Assembly (NCBI GenBank): GCA_041736675.1
Contig: JBGSTD010000057.1
Coordinates: 8,125 to 72,124 of the forward strand
Source: Salaquimonas sp041736675
GTDB lineage: Bacteria > Pseudomonadota > Alphaproteobacteria > Rhizobiales > Rhizobiaceae
Length of the DNA stretch: 64,000 nucleotides
Direction: 5' to 3'
Of the stretch, positions 9,279 to 18,514 are shown piece by piece. How positions within the stretch are numbered: position 1 is the first letter of the stretch; the number at the start of each line of letters is the position of its first letter. Both the position numbers and the translations under genes were made by a program. The notes below the pieces were generated by a model that ran no database searches, was not told the origin of the DNA, and was given only the letters and a program-made list of their open reading frames with translations.

Positions 9279-10614
9279 CCGGTTCTGCCACAACAGGTAA
9301 TTCCTCCAGAAACGGTTTTAGTGAAATACCCCGCATGTTTGCCAATACAGGCTCTGGGGTTTCATCTCTTGCCAATTGAAATGACGGCAATCCCCAACCG
9401 GCATCAACCCGGCCTGACCGCGGCTGGCTCGCAAGGCCCTTGGCAACAAGATCATAACTCACGCTGCTTTTGGCATCGCTTTCAACCAGAAACCCTTCGG
9501 CCCCTTCAAGCACATTGCCGCCGTCAATCGCAGGTCCGCCAAGTGCAATGTTGATCGTTCGTCCGGTGCCGACCGGATCATATTGCGGCTCATTGGAACC
9601 CGAAAGATCTGAAACTGAACCAAGCGAGGCAACGAGCGAATCCCGGCTGAACCCGGTCATTTTCTTGACGGCTTTTTCAGCATAAAACGCCAGTTTGTCT
9701 TCGCCGCTATCCGTCATGTTGATACCGTCAGCCCGTCTAAGCGCTACGATCTGACCGTTAACGTCCGGGCCCGAGCGCATATAACGTCCTTCTGTATCCA
9801 CGTAACCATCCCAGACATCAACATACAGACCGCCATAGGCTTCGACAGCCTTTCGGTACATCTCGTTAAACTGCAGATAATCCGCGTTCATGCTGGTCTT
9901 GTCCACCGGCGGCAATCCAACCCAGATCAAAGGTACCCGCTTTTCACGAATTGTCTTGGCAAGGCTATCCGTGCGGGCTTCGTAAATACTGTTCCAACCA
10001 TCGGTCAGTTTGTCGACGCGGCCCTCAGCTGTTGAAATCAGCTGGCGATCATTCATGCCAACCAGCGCAATTACCGCCACCGGCTTTTCTTCATCTATCA
10101 TTGCAGAGATTGTTCCAGGCCAATCTCGAACATCATCGCGCACCATACCGGACAAGGAGACCGCTCCGTCAACAATGACAATACCCGGATTGGAAGCAAA
10201 CTGGCGCACAAGACCGTCACTGAGCTGGCTCGCCATGAAGTCACCAATTACCAGAACCTTCGACGCGTCCTCCGCCTTTTCTACGGTTGTGGCCACAACT
10301 GCCGCAACACCTGCTGCGGAAGAACTGCCACCAGAAGCCGTTGCCGAGCCGGAAGGTGATTTCTTCGACTTCTTCGATTTGGGTTTGTTAACATCAACCC
10401 TTTTTGCCGCATTTGGGGCCGAAGTTGCGTTTTTCGCTGCATTTTTCTTTCGAAAATCACCAAACAGCAATTCCAGCAAATTCTTGCGTTTTGGCTTGGC
10501 ATCTTGCGCCTGAGCCGTTCCAACAAATGCCCCGCCGGTAAAATAACCAGTCGAGGGAAGCGCTATCCCGGTCAATGCCAATATGCAAAATACAAAAAAC
10601 AGTCGTCTGAACAT
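9253..10614 (-). CDS. DUF459 SGNH-hydrolase-like exported protein
   Basis: DUF459 family protein with an SGNH/GDSL-like fold, usually exported in Rhizobiales. The ATG at 10614 has GGAG ahead of it; a GTG five codons earlier lacks support. An N-terminal signal peptide is clear (hydrophobic stretch then AQAQD). Next comes a basic, Lys/Ser/Ala-rich linker of about 80 residues and then the SGNH-like domain. Block I reads VLVIGDFMAS, so the usual GDS serine is replaced by Phe, as in many DUF459 members. The block with GMNDRQL and a later Asp are present. It lies 66 bp downstream of the MltB-type gene on the same strand, which suggests a shared wall-related role. Catalytic activity is not established from sequence. 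Confidence 0.8.
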   Translation of the reverse strand: MFRRLFFVFCILALTGIALPSTGYFTGGAFVGTAQAQDAKPKRKNLLELLFGDFRKKNAAKNATSAPNAAKRVDVNKPKSKKSKKSPSGSATASGGSSSAAGVAAVVATTVEKAEDASKVLVIGDFMASQLSDGLVRQFASNPGIVIVDGAVSLSGMVRDDVRDWPGTISAMIDEEKPVAVIALVGMNDRQLISTAEGRVDKLTDGWNSIYEARTDSLAKTIREKRVPLIWVGLPPVDKTSMNADYLQFNEMYRKAVEAYGGLYVDVWDGYVDTEGRYMRSGPDVNGQIVALRRADGINMTDSGEDKLAFYAEKAVKKMTGFSRDSLVASLGSVSDLSGSNEPQYDPVGTGRTINIALGGPAIDGGNVLEGAEGFLVESDAKSSVSYDLVAKGLASQPRSGRVDAGWGLPSFQLARDETPEPVLANMRGISLKPFLEELPVVAEPETKAPAAN

Positions 10615-10680
10615 TGGATCTCCAACCACATTATCGCCGTGTCACCTGATACAGCGTTTCAGGGCCGAAAATGCAAGGCC

Positions 10681-11907
10681 CTAGCTTTTGCGCAATCTAT
10701 CCAAAACAGCTCGCGAAGGATAGCCATCGGGCTTCATTCCAAACTTCTTTTGAAACTCCTCGATTGACTTGCGTGAGCCGGAGCCAATATTGCCGTCAAT
10801 CTTGCCATCATAAAAGCCAAGCCTTGTAAGATGCTGCTGGGCTTCAAACCGTTCATCATCATTAAGCGGAACATATCCTCGTGGCCAATTTTGGGCGATG
10901 GGTCCGCCACCTGCAATACGATCTGCCAGATGGCCAACCGCGAGCGCATACTTGTCAGCGTTGTTATAGCTTTTGATCACATAATAGTTTTTCAGCATCA
11001 GGAAGGCCGGACCGTTTGTACCCCCTGGAAACTTCAGTATGGCATTCGAACCAAGATTACCCAGCGGCTTGCCATTGGGCCGCTTGACACCCATTTTTAC
11101 AAAATCACCAACCGTATACCCGCTTTTGTCCGCCAGTTTGGCCAACGACTTGGGTGCATCGACCTCATAACCCCAGGTTTGGCCACGCACCCATTTGTTC
11201 TTCATCAACAGGTTGGCAGCAGATGCAAGCGCATCTGGAGGTGAATTCCAGACATCACGCCGGCCGTTACCGTCGATATCAACAGCCCATGCCTGATAAC
11301 TGGTCGGGATAAACTGGGTATGCCCCATGGCACCTGCCCATGAACCAGTCAGCCCGGCCGCAGATACGTCACCGTTTTCAACAATCTTCAAGGCGGCAAT
11401 CAACTGCGTGCGGGCATATTTGGCCCTGCGCTTGTCCTTGTAGGCAAGGGTGGCAAGTGCCTGTCCGATGTGGTGGGTCGAATTCTCGCGTGTCAGATAT
11501 TCACCGTAAATGGTTTCAATAGACCAGATGGCCAGCAGGATATCCCTGTCAACGCCATAGCGTTTCTCGATAATATCAAACCATTTTTTATACTGCACCC
11601 GCAGCTCCTGGCCGCGTGCAATTGTAAATTTGGTAACGCGGGCATCAAGATAGTCCCAGATTTTTGATGTGAATTCGGGTTGAAAATTGGCACGTTCAAG
11701 AACCAGTTCATCTGGTTCAGATACACCGGCAAATACCGCATTATAGGTTTTCTTCGAGATACCGCTCTTTGCCGCAACTGAGTAGAAACTGTCAATCCAT
11801 TGACGAAATCCGGCATCTGCATTGGCAACGCCAGTTGCACCAAACGAGATCAGCAAGCCTGTCCCCGTAATTTTTGCAAATTTTGCAAAGCCATTTGGCA
11901 AAAACAT
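10681..11907 (-). CDS. Lytic murein transglycosylase, MltB family with peptidoglycan-binding domain
   Basis: Periplasmic enzyme that cuts the MurNAc-GlcNAc bond of peptidoglycan to 1,6-anhydro ends. It is 408 residues: a signal peptide (to about NADA, residue 31), an SLT_2/MltB catalytic domain with the glutamate in WSIETIYGEY, and the substrate-loop motif AGAMGHTQFIPTSY. A PG_binding_1 repeat closes the protein (GFYDGKIDGNIG then SIEEFQKKFG). The ATG at 11907 follows AGGAG. No lipobox cysteine is seen, so it is probably soluble rather than a lipoprotein. It is followed by the DUF459 gene. Confidence 0.92.
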   Translation of the reverse strand: MFLPNGFAKFAKITGTGLLISFGATGVANADAGFRQWIDSFYSVAAKSGISKKTYNAVFAGVSEPDELVLERANFQPEFTSKIWDYLDARVTKFTIARGQELRVQYKKWFDIIEKRYGVDRDILLAIWSIETIYGEYLTRENSTHHIGQALATLAYKDKRRAKYARTQLIAALKIVENGDVSAAGLTGSWAGAMGHTQFIPTSYQAWAVDIDGNGRRDVWNSPPDALASAANLLMKNKWVRGQTWGYEVDAPKSLAKLADKSGYTVGDFVKMGVKRPNGKPLGNLGSNAILKFPGGTNGPAFLMLKNYYVIKSYNNADKYALAVGHLADRIAGGGPIAQNWPRGYVPLNDDERFEAQQHLTRLGFYDGKIDGNIGSGSRKSIEEFQKKFGMKPDGYPSRAVLDRLRKS

Positions 11908-12064
11908 TTTTTTCTCCTGGATATCGAAGGCAGCGAATCATTGAGACTAGTTAAAATCCATCAACGAACCGTTAACCATGAAAACAAGAAGAATTATGGC
12001 AGGCATGCAGGGCACCCGAAAATGCAGGAATTATCGGTGCGGGATAATTGGAAAATTTGCCTGG

Positions 12065-13060
12065 TCAGGCTGTCCTGCGCCTTTGCTGCAGAATGCTTTC
12101 CCAGTCGAGCGCTGTCCTGATGATGATATCAAGATCGTTGTGTTTTGGCGTCCAGGACAAGCGGGACATGAGGCGATTGGAATTGGCCGTAAGAGCGGGA
12201 ATATCACCGGCGCGGCGCGGCTCCATAACAACCGGAAAATCATTGCCGCTGATACGTTTGACAGCTTCAACAACTTCCAGGACCGAGTACCCCTTCGAGT
12301 AACCACAATTGGCGGTGAATTTCAGGCCGCCCTGCCGCAGAAAATCGAGCGCGGCATAATGGGCATTCACCAGATCGCTGACATGTATGAAATCACGGAC
12401 ACAGCTTCCGTCATGCGTATCATAGTCGTTTCCGAAAATGCCCATAAACGGTCTTTTTCCAAGCGCTGCCTCACAGGCAATCTTGATCAAATGGGTGGCT
12501 CCTGCCGTGGATTGGCCTGTGCGTTTCAACGGATCGCAGCCTGCGACATTGAAATAACGCAACATGACGTAGCGCAGATCGGTCGCAAGAGCGACATCAC
12601 GAACCATGATTTCAGTCATCAGCTTGGATGAGCCATAGGGAGACATGGGATTCAAAACAGCGTCTTCACGGATGGGTCCGCTTGTCAGCGGCTCCCCATA
12701 GACTGCGGCAGTTGAGGAGAAGATAAACTTGTCAACGCCGCAGGCAACAACCGCCTCAAGCAAATTGCGTGAGTTGCCGGTATTGTTTTCATAATATTTG
12801 AGTGGATTTTCCATTGATTCAGGGACAACAACCGAACCGGCAAAATGGATAACCGCCTCGATTTCGTTTTCACGAATCACCCGTTCAACCAGCTTCTTGT
12901 CGCCAACATTGCCCACAACCAAGCGCGCACGGTCTGGTACTGCCCAGTCAAAACCGGTTGTCAGGTTGTCGAGAACAACAACCCTCTCTCCCTGGTCAAG
13001 CAGTTCCAACACCATGTGACTGCCAATATAGCCTGCACCACCAGTAACCAGAATTGCCAT
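12065..13060 (-). CDS. galE: UDP-glucose 4-epimerase
   Basis: Extended short-chain dehydrogenase that interconverts UDP-glucose and UDP-galactose with bound NAD. It is 331 residues. The NAD motif GGAGYIGSH is at residues 7-15, the SSTAAVYG segment at 115-122, and the catalytic pair is Tyr142 and Lys146 in SPYGSSK. It is divergent from galU, the next enzyme in UDP-sugar supply, with 139 bp between them that includes an inverted repeat. Together with the outer-membrane barrel and KdsD genes this makes an envelope polysaccharide block. Confidence 0.95.
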   Translation of the reverse strand: MAILVTGGAGYIGSHMVLELLDQGERVVVLDNLTTGFDWAVPDRARLVVGNVGDKKLVERVIRENEIEAVIHFAGSVVVPESMENPLKYYENNTGNSRNLLEAVVACGVDKFIFSSTAAVYGEPLTSGPIREDAVLNPMSPYGSSKLMTEIMVRDVALATDLRYVMLRYFNVAGCDPLKRTGQSTAGATHLIKIACEAALGKRPFMGIFGNDYDTHDGSCVRDFIHVSDLVNAHYAALDFLRQGGLKFTANCGYSKGYSVLEVVEAVKRISGNDFPVVMEPRRAGDIPALTANSNRLMSRLSWTPKHNDLDIIIRTALDWESILQQRRRTA

Positions 13061-13149
13061 AATCGAACACCCTGTTGACGATTTGTTTCAGCTTTTCCAG
13101 CAATATAGAGTCAAGAGATTATGGGCCCTTGAATTTTCATCCTTCAATC

Positions 13150-13172
13150 TTATTGATTTTGTATATCAATAA
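13150..13172. promoter_or_regulatory. Inverted repeat in the galE-galU divergent promoter region
   Basis: TTATTGA at 13150-13156 and TCAATAA at 13166-13172 form a perfect 7-bp inverted repeat with a 9-bp AT-rich spacer, 28 bp before the galU start. It could be an operator; the spacing does not fit the FNR consensus. No regulator gene is adjacent. Confidence 0.35.
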
Positions 13173-13199
13173 TTAACCAGACAACCTTGGATTTCGCCA

Positions 13200-14105
13200 A
13201 TGACGAAGACTAGATCATCCCACAGACCGGTCAGAAAGGCCGTTTTTCCTGTTGCCGGTTTGGGAACAAGATTCCTTCCCGCAACCAAGGCGGTACCCAA
13301 GGAGATGCTGACGGTTGTCGACAAACCGGTCATCCAGTATGTCGTGGAAGAGGCGCGCGCAGCCGGCATTGAACACTTTGTCTTTGTTACCGGTCGCAAC
13401 AAGGCAGTAATCGAGGACCATTTCGACCAGCAGATCGAATTGGAGCAAACCCTGCGCGAACGCGGCAAACAGGAAGCCCTCGACATTCTTGCTGCTGCCC
13501 TGCCCGGCCCTGGCCAAACCAGTTTCACCCGCCAGCAGGCACCCTTGGGTCTTGGCCACGCTGTATGGTGCGCCAGAAACATTATAGGCGACGAACCGTT
13601 TGCCCTGCTGTTGCCGGACATGATCATGCAGGACGTGCGCGGATGCATGAGCCGGATGATGGATGTGTACAACGAAACCGGCGGCAACATCATTTCTACC
13701 GAGGAAATTGCGTGGGAAGAAACCCACAAATATGGCGTTGTCGAAAAAGGCGAGGAAGCGTCAGGCGGTTTCAAAATCAATGGCATGGTTGAAAAGCCGC
13801 CCAAGGGAACAGCGCCCTCCAATCTGATCATCAACGGGCGATACATCCTGCAACCTGAAATCTTTGATATCCTTGAAAACCAGCAGTCAGGTGCTGGCGG
13901 GGAAATACAGTTGACAGACGGCATGCTTCAACTTGCCAAGCAACAGGACTTCTTTGGCTTCACATTCAAGGGCAACACCTTTGACTGCGGATCCAAGGAA
14001 GGGTTTATCAAGGCCAATGTTGCCTTTGCCATGTGGAACAAGGAAATGGCAAAGGACCTGCGCCCGGAAATCGAAAAACTGCTCGCTTCAATCAAGCCGA
14101 TCTGA
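13200..14105 (+). CDS. galU: UTP-glucose-1-phosphate uridylyltransferase
   Basis: Makes UDP-glucose from UTP and glucose-1-phosphate for surface glycans. It is 301 residues, typical for bacterial GalU. The nucleotide-binding motif AGLGTRFLPATKAVPKEML begins near residue 19. The motif VEKPPKGTAPSN and the GNTFDCGSKEGF segment near the C-terminus are diagnostic. It is divergent from galE and ends 3 bp before the convergent barrel-protein gene. Confidence 0.96.
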   Translation: MTKTRSSHRPVRKAVFPVAGLGTRFLPATKAVPKEMLTVVDKPVIQYVVEEARAAGIEHFVFVTGRNKAVIEDHFDQQIELEQTLRERGKQEALDILAAALPGPGQTSFTRQQAPLGLGHAVWCARNIIGDEPFALLLPDMIMQDVRGCMSRMMDVYNETGGNIISTEEIAWEETHKYGVVEKGEEASGGFKINGMVEKPPKGTAPSNLIINGRYILQPEIFDILENQQSGAGGEIQLTDGMLQLAKQQDFFGFTFKGNTFDCGSKEGFIKANVAFAMWNKEMAKDLRPEIEKLLASIKPI

Positions 14106-14108
14106 CGT

Positions 14109-15683
14109 TCAACGCTGCAGGCGAATGCCGGCCCTGATCGTGGTATCGTCATACTCTGATGTTGACCCGGCCGTACTTTGCTGTGTCGAATACTGCGCTG
14201 ATCCGGTAAATGCCATGAAGCGATTGATCCAGTAATTGAACCCGACACCTGCCGAATAGGTCACATCTGTCCTTGAGCCATCGTCCTGTCGATTCAAGCC
14301 GACCGCAGCATTGGCACTGAGGCTCAAACGATCATTCACCTGGCGTTCAACAGTCAGACTGGTACCATAGACGAGCGAACCGTTTTGCCCGGATGTCGTC
14401 GAACCTGAAAAGTCGGTTTGTGCGGCAAGGGTGACAGTTGTGTCGCGTACCGGCGACCAGACGAGATTGCCGTCGATGGTCAAGCCTGCCAGATCCTCAA
14501 GATTTGACCCGTCAAAATTTTCGACCTGATAGCCGACGGACACTTCGCCGCGCAATTTTTCACCAAGGTCGATCTCCAAACCGGAGCGTCCGGCAAAAAT
14601 CCTGCTGTCACGCGCATCGCCATTGCGATCCAGGGTAAGTTCATGTTGGCGCATTCCCGCTTCCAACTCGATAAAGGGGCGCAGCGCCGGGGATACCTCA
14701 TAACCAATTCGTCCAATAACCGAATATAGCGTGTTGTTGCGGTCTTCCTGTGAACTTGTCCCGCCACCGACCAATTCAATATCATCGTAGGCAGTCCGCC
14801 CTATGCTGCCGCGCAGCGAATAAAACAGCTTGTGCCCCGTGCGATTTATCCCGGCAAACGCGCCATAGGTCTGCACGCCAGGGCGCGTATCTGTTGCAGC
14901 AGTGATTGTGTTGCTGGTCACTGCCTCGGTGGCAATACCGTAATTGGCGCCAAACTCGGCTCCAATCTCATCGACCAAATCAAGGTTCAGTACACCCGAA
15001 ACATTGGCGGAAGGAATATCCTGCGTATCGGATGTCAGAGCATGGCGAAAATTTCCATTGGCATCAATGCGGGCCGAATGACGGGACCAGTCTGATTGAA
15101 GCGACAAACTTGCATCCGTCTGGCTGAAGGCTCCACCCTCGCCGTTTGCTGTCTGATCAAGATTTGTCGAATAACCGATGGTCTGCTCAACATTGGAGAA
15201 CGCCCGCCAACTGCCCATTCGAAAGCCCAACGCGGCAAATGCATCATTGTCAACACTTGCTCCGGTTCCGTCCTGTTCACGCGGGGCGCGAAGATTTGAG
15301 CGCGCGCTGGGTGTGCCGGTCTCAAGAGGATCTGTTACAACCGCGATCGGCTGCTCCGGCCGTGTGAGGCCTTGCAATTGTCCTGCCGGATCGGCGGTAT
15401 CCCGGCCGGTTCCAACAACACCCGCAGCGCTGCCTCCAGGAATGACCAGTGGATCACCCTCGTCAAAGACAGGATCCTGCTCTTGTTGACCCTCTGCAGT
15501 GCCCCGCAGAAATAGCGCGCCTGATTGGCTTTCCTGGGCCATTGCCCCAAAAGGTCCGGCAACTCCACTTGCAAAAACGGCATATATCGAAACCGAATAC
15601 AGCAACACACCCGTCTTCGCCTTGTGGCGAAGAGCCATTGACCCGGCCAAGCCTGTTAGCCAAGATATTGGTGTTGAATTCAT
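14109..15683 (-). CDS. Outer-membrane beta-barrel protein (BBP2 type)
   Basis: Predicted outer-membrane barrel of the BBP2 family found next to polysaccharide genes in Rhizobiales. The long frame opens at 15806, but the ATG at 15683 places a hydrophobic signal segment (about residues 22-50, ending AMAQES) correctly; neither start has a strong ribosome site. A low-complexity Gly/Asp/Pro-rich periplasmic stretch follows. After that come many alternating amphipathic strands, and the last residues end in TIRAGIRLQR, so the C-terminal residue is Arg rather than the common Phe. Its neighbours GalU, GalE and KdsD suggest a role in envelope glycan assembly or export. The exact function is unknown. 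Confidence 0.75.
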   Translation of the reverse strand: MNSTPISWLTGLAGSMALRHKAKTGVLLYSVSIYAVFASGVAGPFGAMAQESQSGALFLRGTAEGQQEQDPVFDEGDPLVIPGGSAAGVVGTGRDTADPAGQLQGLTRPEQPIAVVTDPLETGTPSARSNLRAPREQDGTGASVDNDAFAALGFRMGSWRAFSNVEQTIGYSTNLDQTANGEGGAFSQTDASLSLQSDWSRHSARIDANGNFRHALTSDTQDIPSANVSGVLNLDLVDEIGAEFGANYGIATEAVTSNTITAATDTRPGVQTYGAFAGINRTGHKLFYSLRGSIGRTAYDDIELVGGGTSSQEDRNNTLYSVIGRIGYEVSPALRPFIELEAGMRQHELTLDRNGDARDSRIFAGRSGLEIDLGEKLRGEVSVGYQVENFDGSNLEDLAGLTIDGNLVWSPVRDTTVTLAAQTDFSGSTTSGQNGSLVYGTSLTVERQVNDRLSLSANAAVGLNRQDDGSRTDVTYSAGVGFNYWINRFMAFTGSAQYSTQQSTAGSTSEYDDTTIRAGIRLQR

Positions 15684-15871
15684 GTCAATGCTCAAATCAA
15701 GCGTGTACTGGTTATTCAATCGTAAAGAACCATGGTTAACGCTTCCTTTCATTTGACAAAGCGCGCGCGAAAACTTCGCAATTCGTGGATGAACCAAAGA
15801 TCGCATTTTAATCGTGTCAAAAAGGCTGTAGAAATCGGGTGAACCTTAGAAAAAGCAGGCTGTTGCATTTG

Positions 15872-16843
15872 ATGTCCAAGAAACCCGAAATCGTTTCCGC
15901 GCTAAACACCTATAAAATCCTGACAAAGGGACTTGAGGCCATGCCGAAAGCCTTCGAAGGCCCGCTTGGTGATAGTTTCAGCAAAGCCGTTGAAACCATC
16001 GGCAGGATAAAAGGTCGGGTCATTGTAACAGGCGTCGGCAAAAGCGGTCATATCGGCTCAAAGATCGCCGCAACTCTGGCTTCAACTGGAACGCCTGCCT
16101 TTTTTGTCCATGCAACCGAGGCAAATCACGGCGATCTCGGCATGATTGCACGCGATGATGTGGTGCTGGCGATCTCGTGGTCCGGAGAGACAACAGAACT
16201 CAAGGGAACCCTTGCCTATGCGAAGCGGTTTGCGATCCCGTTGATCGCTATTACGTCGAACCAGGTGTCGGCCCTCGGCAAAGAGGCGGACATCTGCCTT
16301 ACCCTTCCACGACTGGAGGAAGCCTGTCCCAACGGACTGGCACCAACAACCTCAACACTGCTGCAACTAGCCATGGGGGATGCCCTTGCTGTGGCCCTTT
16401 TGGAAAGCAAGGGATTTTCAGCGGTTGATTTCAGGACGTTCCATCCCGGCGGAGCACTTGGTGCCAATCTCACCCATGTTCATGAAATCATGCATGGCGG
16501 TGACAAACTGCCGGTTGTGGAAATCGGCACATCAATGCCGCACGCCGTGCAGGTAATTTCAGACAAGCGGTTCGGCTGCGTGGCAATTGTGGACAATGAA
16601 GGTTTTCTTGCAGGGATCATCACCGATGGTGATTTGCGCCGCAACCTGACGAGGGCGCTAGACAGTCTGAAAGTCGAGGATATCATGACAGCCAATCCGG
16701 CAACGATAGAACCTGATGCCTCAGCCGGAAGAGCGATGGCCGAACTCAACAAGCGATCCATCACCAGTCTGCTGGTGTGTGAAGCAAACAAACCTGTAGG
16801 CCTCGTTCACTTGCACGATCTGCTGAAAATCGGCGTCGCCTGA
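15872..16843 (+). CDS. kdsD: Arabinose-5-phosphate isomerase (KdsD/KpsF)
   Basis: Converts ribulose-5-phosphate to arabinose-5-phosphate, the first step to Kdo for lipopolysaccharide. An N-terminal SIS domain carries GVGKSGHIGSKIAATLASTG and the HATEANHGDLGM segment. Two CBS domains follow (DKRFGCVAIVDNEG and the MTANPATIEPDAS region). I chose the ATG at 15872 over a GTG at 15839 because homologues start near this point, although neither has a good ribosome site. The gene is divergent from the outer-membrane barrel gene. Its final residue is 13 bp from the end of the convergent NfeD gene. Confidence 0.93.
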   Translation: MSKKPEIVSALNTYKILTKGLEAMPKAFEGPLGDSFSKAVETIGRIKGRVIVTGVGKSGHIGSKIAATLASTGTPAFFVHATEANHGDLGMIARDDVVLAISWSGETTELKGTLAYAKRFAIPLIAITSNQVSALGKEADICLTLPRLEEACPNGLAPTTSTLLQLAMGDALAVALLESKGFSAVDFRTFHPGGALGANLTHVHEIMHGGDKLPVVEIGTSMPHAVQVISDKRFGCVAIVDNEGFLAGIITDGDLRRNLTRALDSLKVEDIMTANPATIEPDASAGRAMAELNKRSITSLLVCEANKPVGLVHLHDLLKIGVA

Positions 16844-16856
16844 TCCGGCAAGCCTT

Positions 16857-17327
16857 TCAGTCTTCAAGCCTGCCAACAGTAAGCGTGCCTGCACTTGCAC
16901 CCGTGACGACAACTTTCGTTCCCTCAGGTAAATCAGGACCGATAACACGCCAGGTGGTATCCCCAATGGTTGCCCTGCCCATACCCTCGGTAATTGGTTG
17001 CGACAAAACCGCATGACGACCAATCAGTTGGGCGCCACGCTCGTTGAGCGCCGGTTGTTCGCTTTTGTCCCAACCTTTTTTTTGCATAAGCGACCGTCCT
17101 GCAATGGCAAACACCAGCGCCAGACAGACGAAAACGATCAACTGGAACTGCCAGACCCAAATGGCACTGTCCAGCCCGACCATCATGGTGATAGCGCCAA
17201 CAACAAAGGCAGCGAGGCCAAACCAGAGAAAAAACGTGCCAGGTGCCAGAACCTCAATGCCGATCAGCGCAATTCCGAGGATCCACCAGGTCCACACACC
17301 CATTTCCTGAATGAAATTCAGTATCAT
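16857..17327 (-). CDS. NfeD family membrane protein
   Basis: Short NfeD protein of about 156 residues, the partner of SPFH-domain proteins in bacterial membrane microdomains. The N-terminal half has three or four hydrophobic helices, and the C-terminal half is the NfeD OB-fold (roughly residues 90-155, including GRATIGDTTWRVIGPDLPEGTKV). The ATG at 17327 has GGAGG upstream; the longer TTG start lacks one. It sits 46 bp downstream of the SPFH gene on the same strand, the classical pairing. It has no serine-protease domain, so it is the short type. Confidence 0.9.
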   Translation of the reverse strand: MILNFIQEMGVWTWWILGIALIGIEVLAPGTFFLWFGLAAFVVGAITMMVGLDSAIWVWQFQLIVFVCLALVFAIAGRSLMQKKGWDKSEQPALNERGAQLIGRHAVLSQPITEGMGRATIGDTTWRVIGPDLPEGTKVVVTGASAGTLTVGRLED

Positions 17328-17373
17328 TGTTTCCTCCAACTCAAACCGTTTCGCTCTGGTTTGCGGTTATCCG

Positions 17374-18393
17374 TCAAACCTCACCTTTGCCCCAGGGCTG
17401 AACCGGTTCAGACGTGCGCACCTGTTTGGATTGCGCGCCGATTGTACGGGCCGGCTTGGCGGCATTGCCGCCATTGCCGAAAAGATCCTTGCTGATTTCA
17501 CCGATACCCCCAAGCGTTCCCAAAAGGCTGCTTGCCTCCATGGGAAGCATGATAACCTTCTGATTGTCGGCAGAGGCAATCTTGCCAAGTGCTTCGACAT
17601 ATTTCTGTGCGACGAAATAATTGATCGCCTGAATGTCGCCTTGTGAAATTGCATCCGACACCATTTGGGTCGCTTTGGCTTCTGCTTGTGCAAGGCGCTC
17701 ACGCGCTTCTGCATCACGGAACGCAGCTTCCCTCTGTCCTTCAGCATGCAGGATCTGGGATTGCTTTGCTCCCTCAGCCTTGAGAATCTCGGACTGGCGC
17801 AAACCCTCCGCTTCCAGAATATTGGCGCGCTTGATACGCTCGGCTTTCATTTGGCGGCCCATCGCCTCAACCAGATCAACCGGCGGATTGATATCCTTGA
17901 TTTCGATACGGGTCATCTTGATACCCCAGGGAGAGGCGGCCTCATCGACCACCCGCAAAAGGCGTGTATTGATCTCGTCTCGCTTGGAAAGCAGTTCATC
18001 CAGATCCATCGATCCCATGACCGAACGGATGTTCGTCATGGTGAGATTGAGGATGGCATTTTCAAGCCCGCGGACTTCGTATGCCGCCTGAGCTGCATCC
18101 AGAACCTGATAGAATGCGACACCGTCGGCTGAAACCGTGGCGTTGTCGCGGGTAATCACTTCCTGTGTTGGAACATCCAGAACCTGTTCCATCATGTTCA
18201 TTTTGGCGCCAATTTTGTCGACGACTGGAATAATGATGTTCAATCCGGGTTTCAGCGACCTAGTATAACGGCCAAATCGTTCGACCGTATAATTATAGCC
18301 TTGGGGAACCTGCTTGACCCCGGCAAAAAGTATCACAATGAGGACAATGGCTGCCACCAGTACCCAAGCGTCAAAACCCAGCAATGTCGGCAT
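17374..18393 (-). CDS. SPFH/band-7 membrane protein (QmcA/stomatin-like)
   Basis: Membrane-anchored SPFH protein that oligomerises and organises inner-membrane microdomains. One N-terminal membrane helix (WVLVAAIVLIVILFAGV) is followed by the SPFH domain (VPQGYNYTVERFGRYTRSL through EIKDINPP). A long Ala/Glu-rich coiled coil (ILEAEGLRQSEILKAEGA and similar repeats) and a Gly-rich tail end the protein. The ATG at 18393 follows GGAGGGAGG at ideal spacing; eleven upstream codons are open but not preferred. It is the upstream gene of an SPFH-NfeD operon. Confidence 0.93.
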   Translation of the reverse strand: MPTLLGFDAWVLVAAIVLIVILFAGVKQVPQGYNYTVERFGRYTRSLKPGLNIIIPVVDKIGAKMNMMEQVLDVPTQEVITRDNATVSADGVAFYQVLDAAQAAYEVRGLENAILNLTMTNIRSVMGSMDLDELLSKRDEINTRLLRVVDEAASPWGIKMTRIEIKDINPPVDLVEAMGRQMKAERIKRANILEAEGLRQSEILKAEGAKQSQILHAEGQREAAFRDAEARERLAQAEAKATQMVSDAISQGDIQAINYFVAQKYVEALGKIASADNQKVIMLPMEASSLLGTLGGIGEISKDLFGNGGNAAKPARTIGAQSKQVRTSEPVQPWGKGEV

Positions 18394-18514
18394 GTCAGCC
18401 TCCCTCCAGAAAAAGATTCGATCCAATATAGGTTTTCAACCGGTAGTTTGCAAAGAAAACCGGAGAAACATCACCTGGAGGTGAATAGGTGTCTTTGGAG
18501 CGCTTGCCAGCGTG

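Noticed and set aside
13150..13172. FNR/Anr box between galE and galU
   Set aside because: Half sites TTGAT and ATCAA are 7 bp apart rather than 4; kept only as an unspecified inverted repeat.
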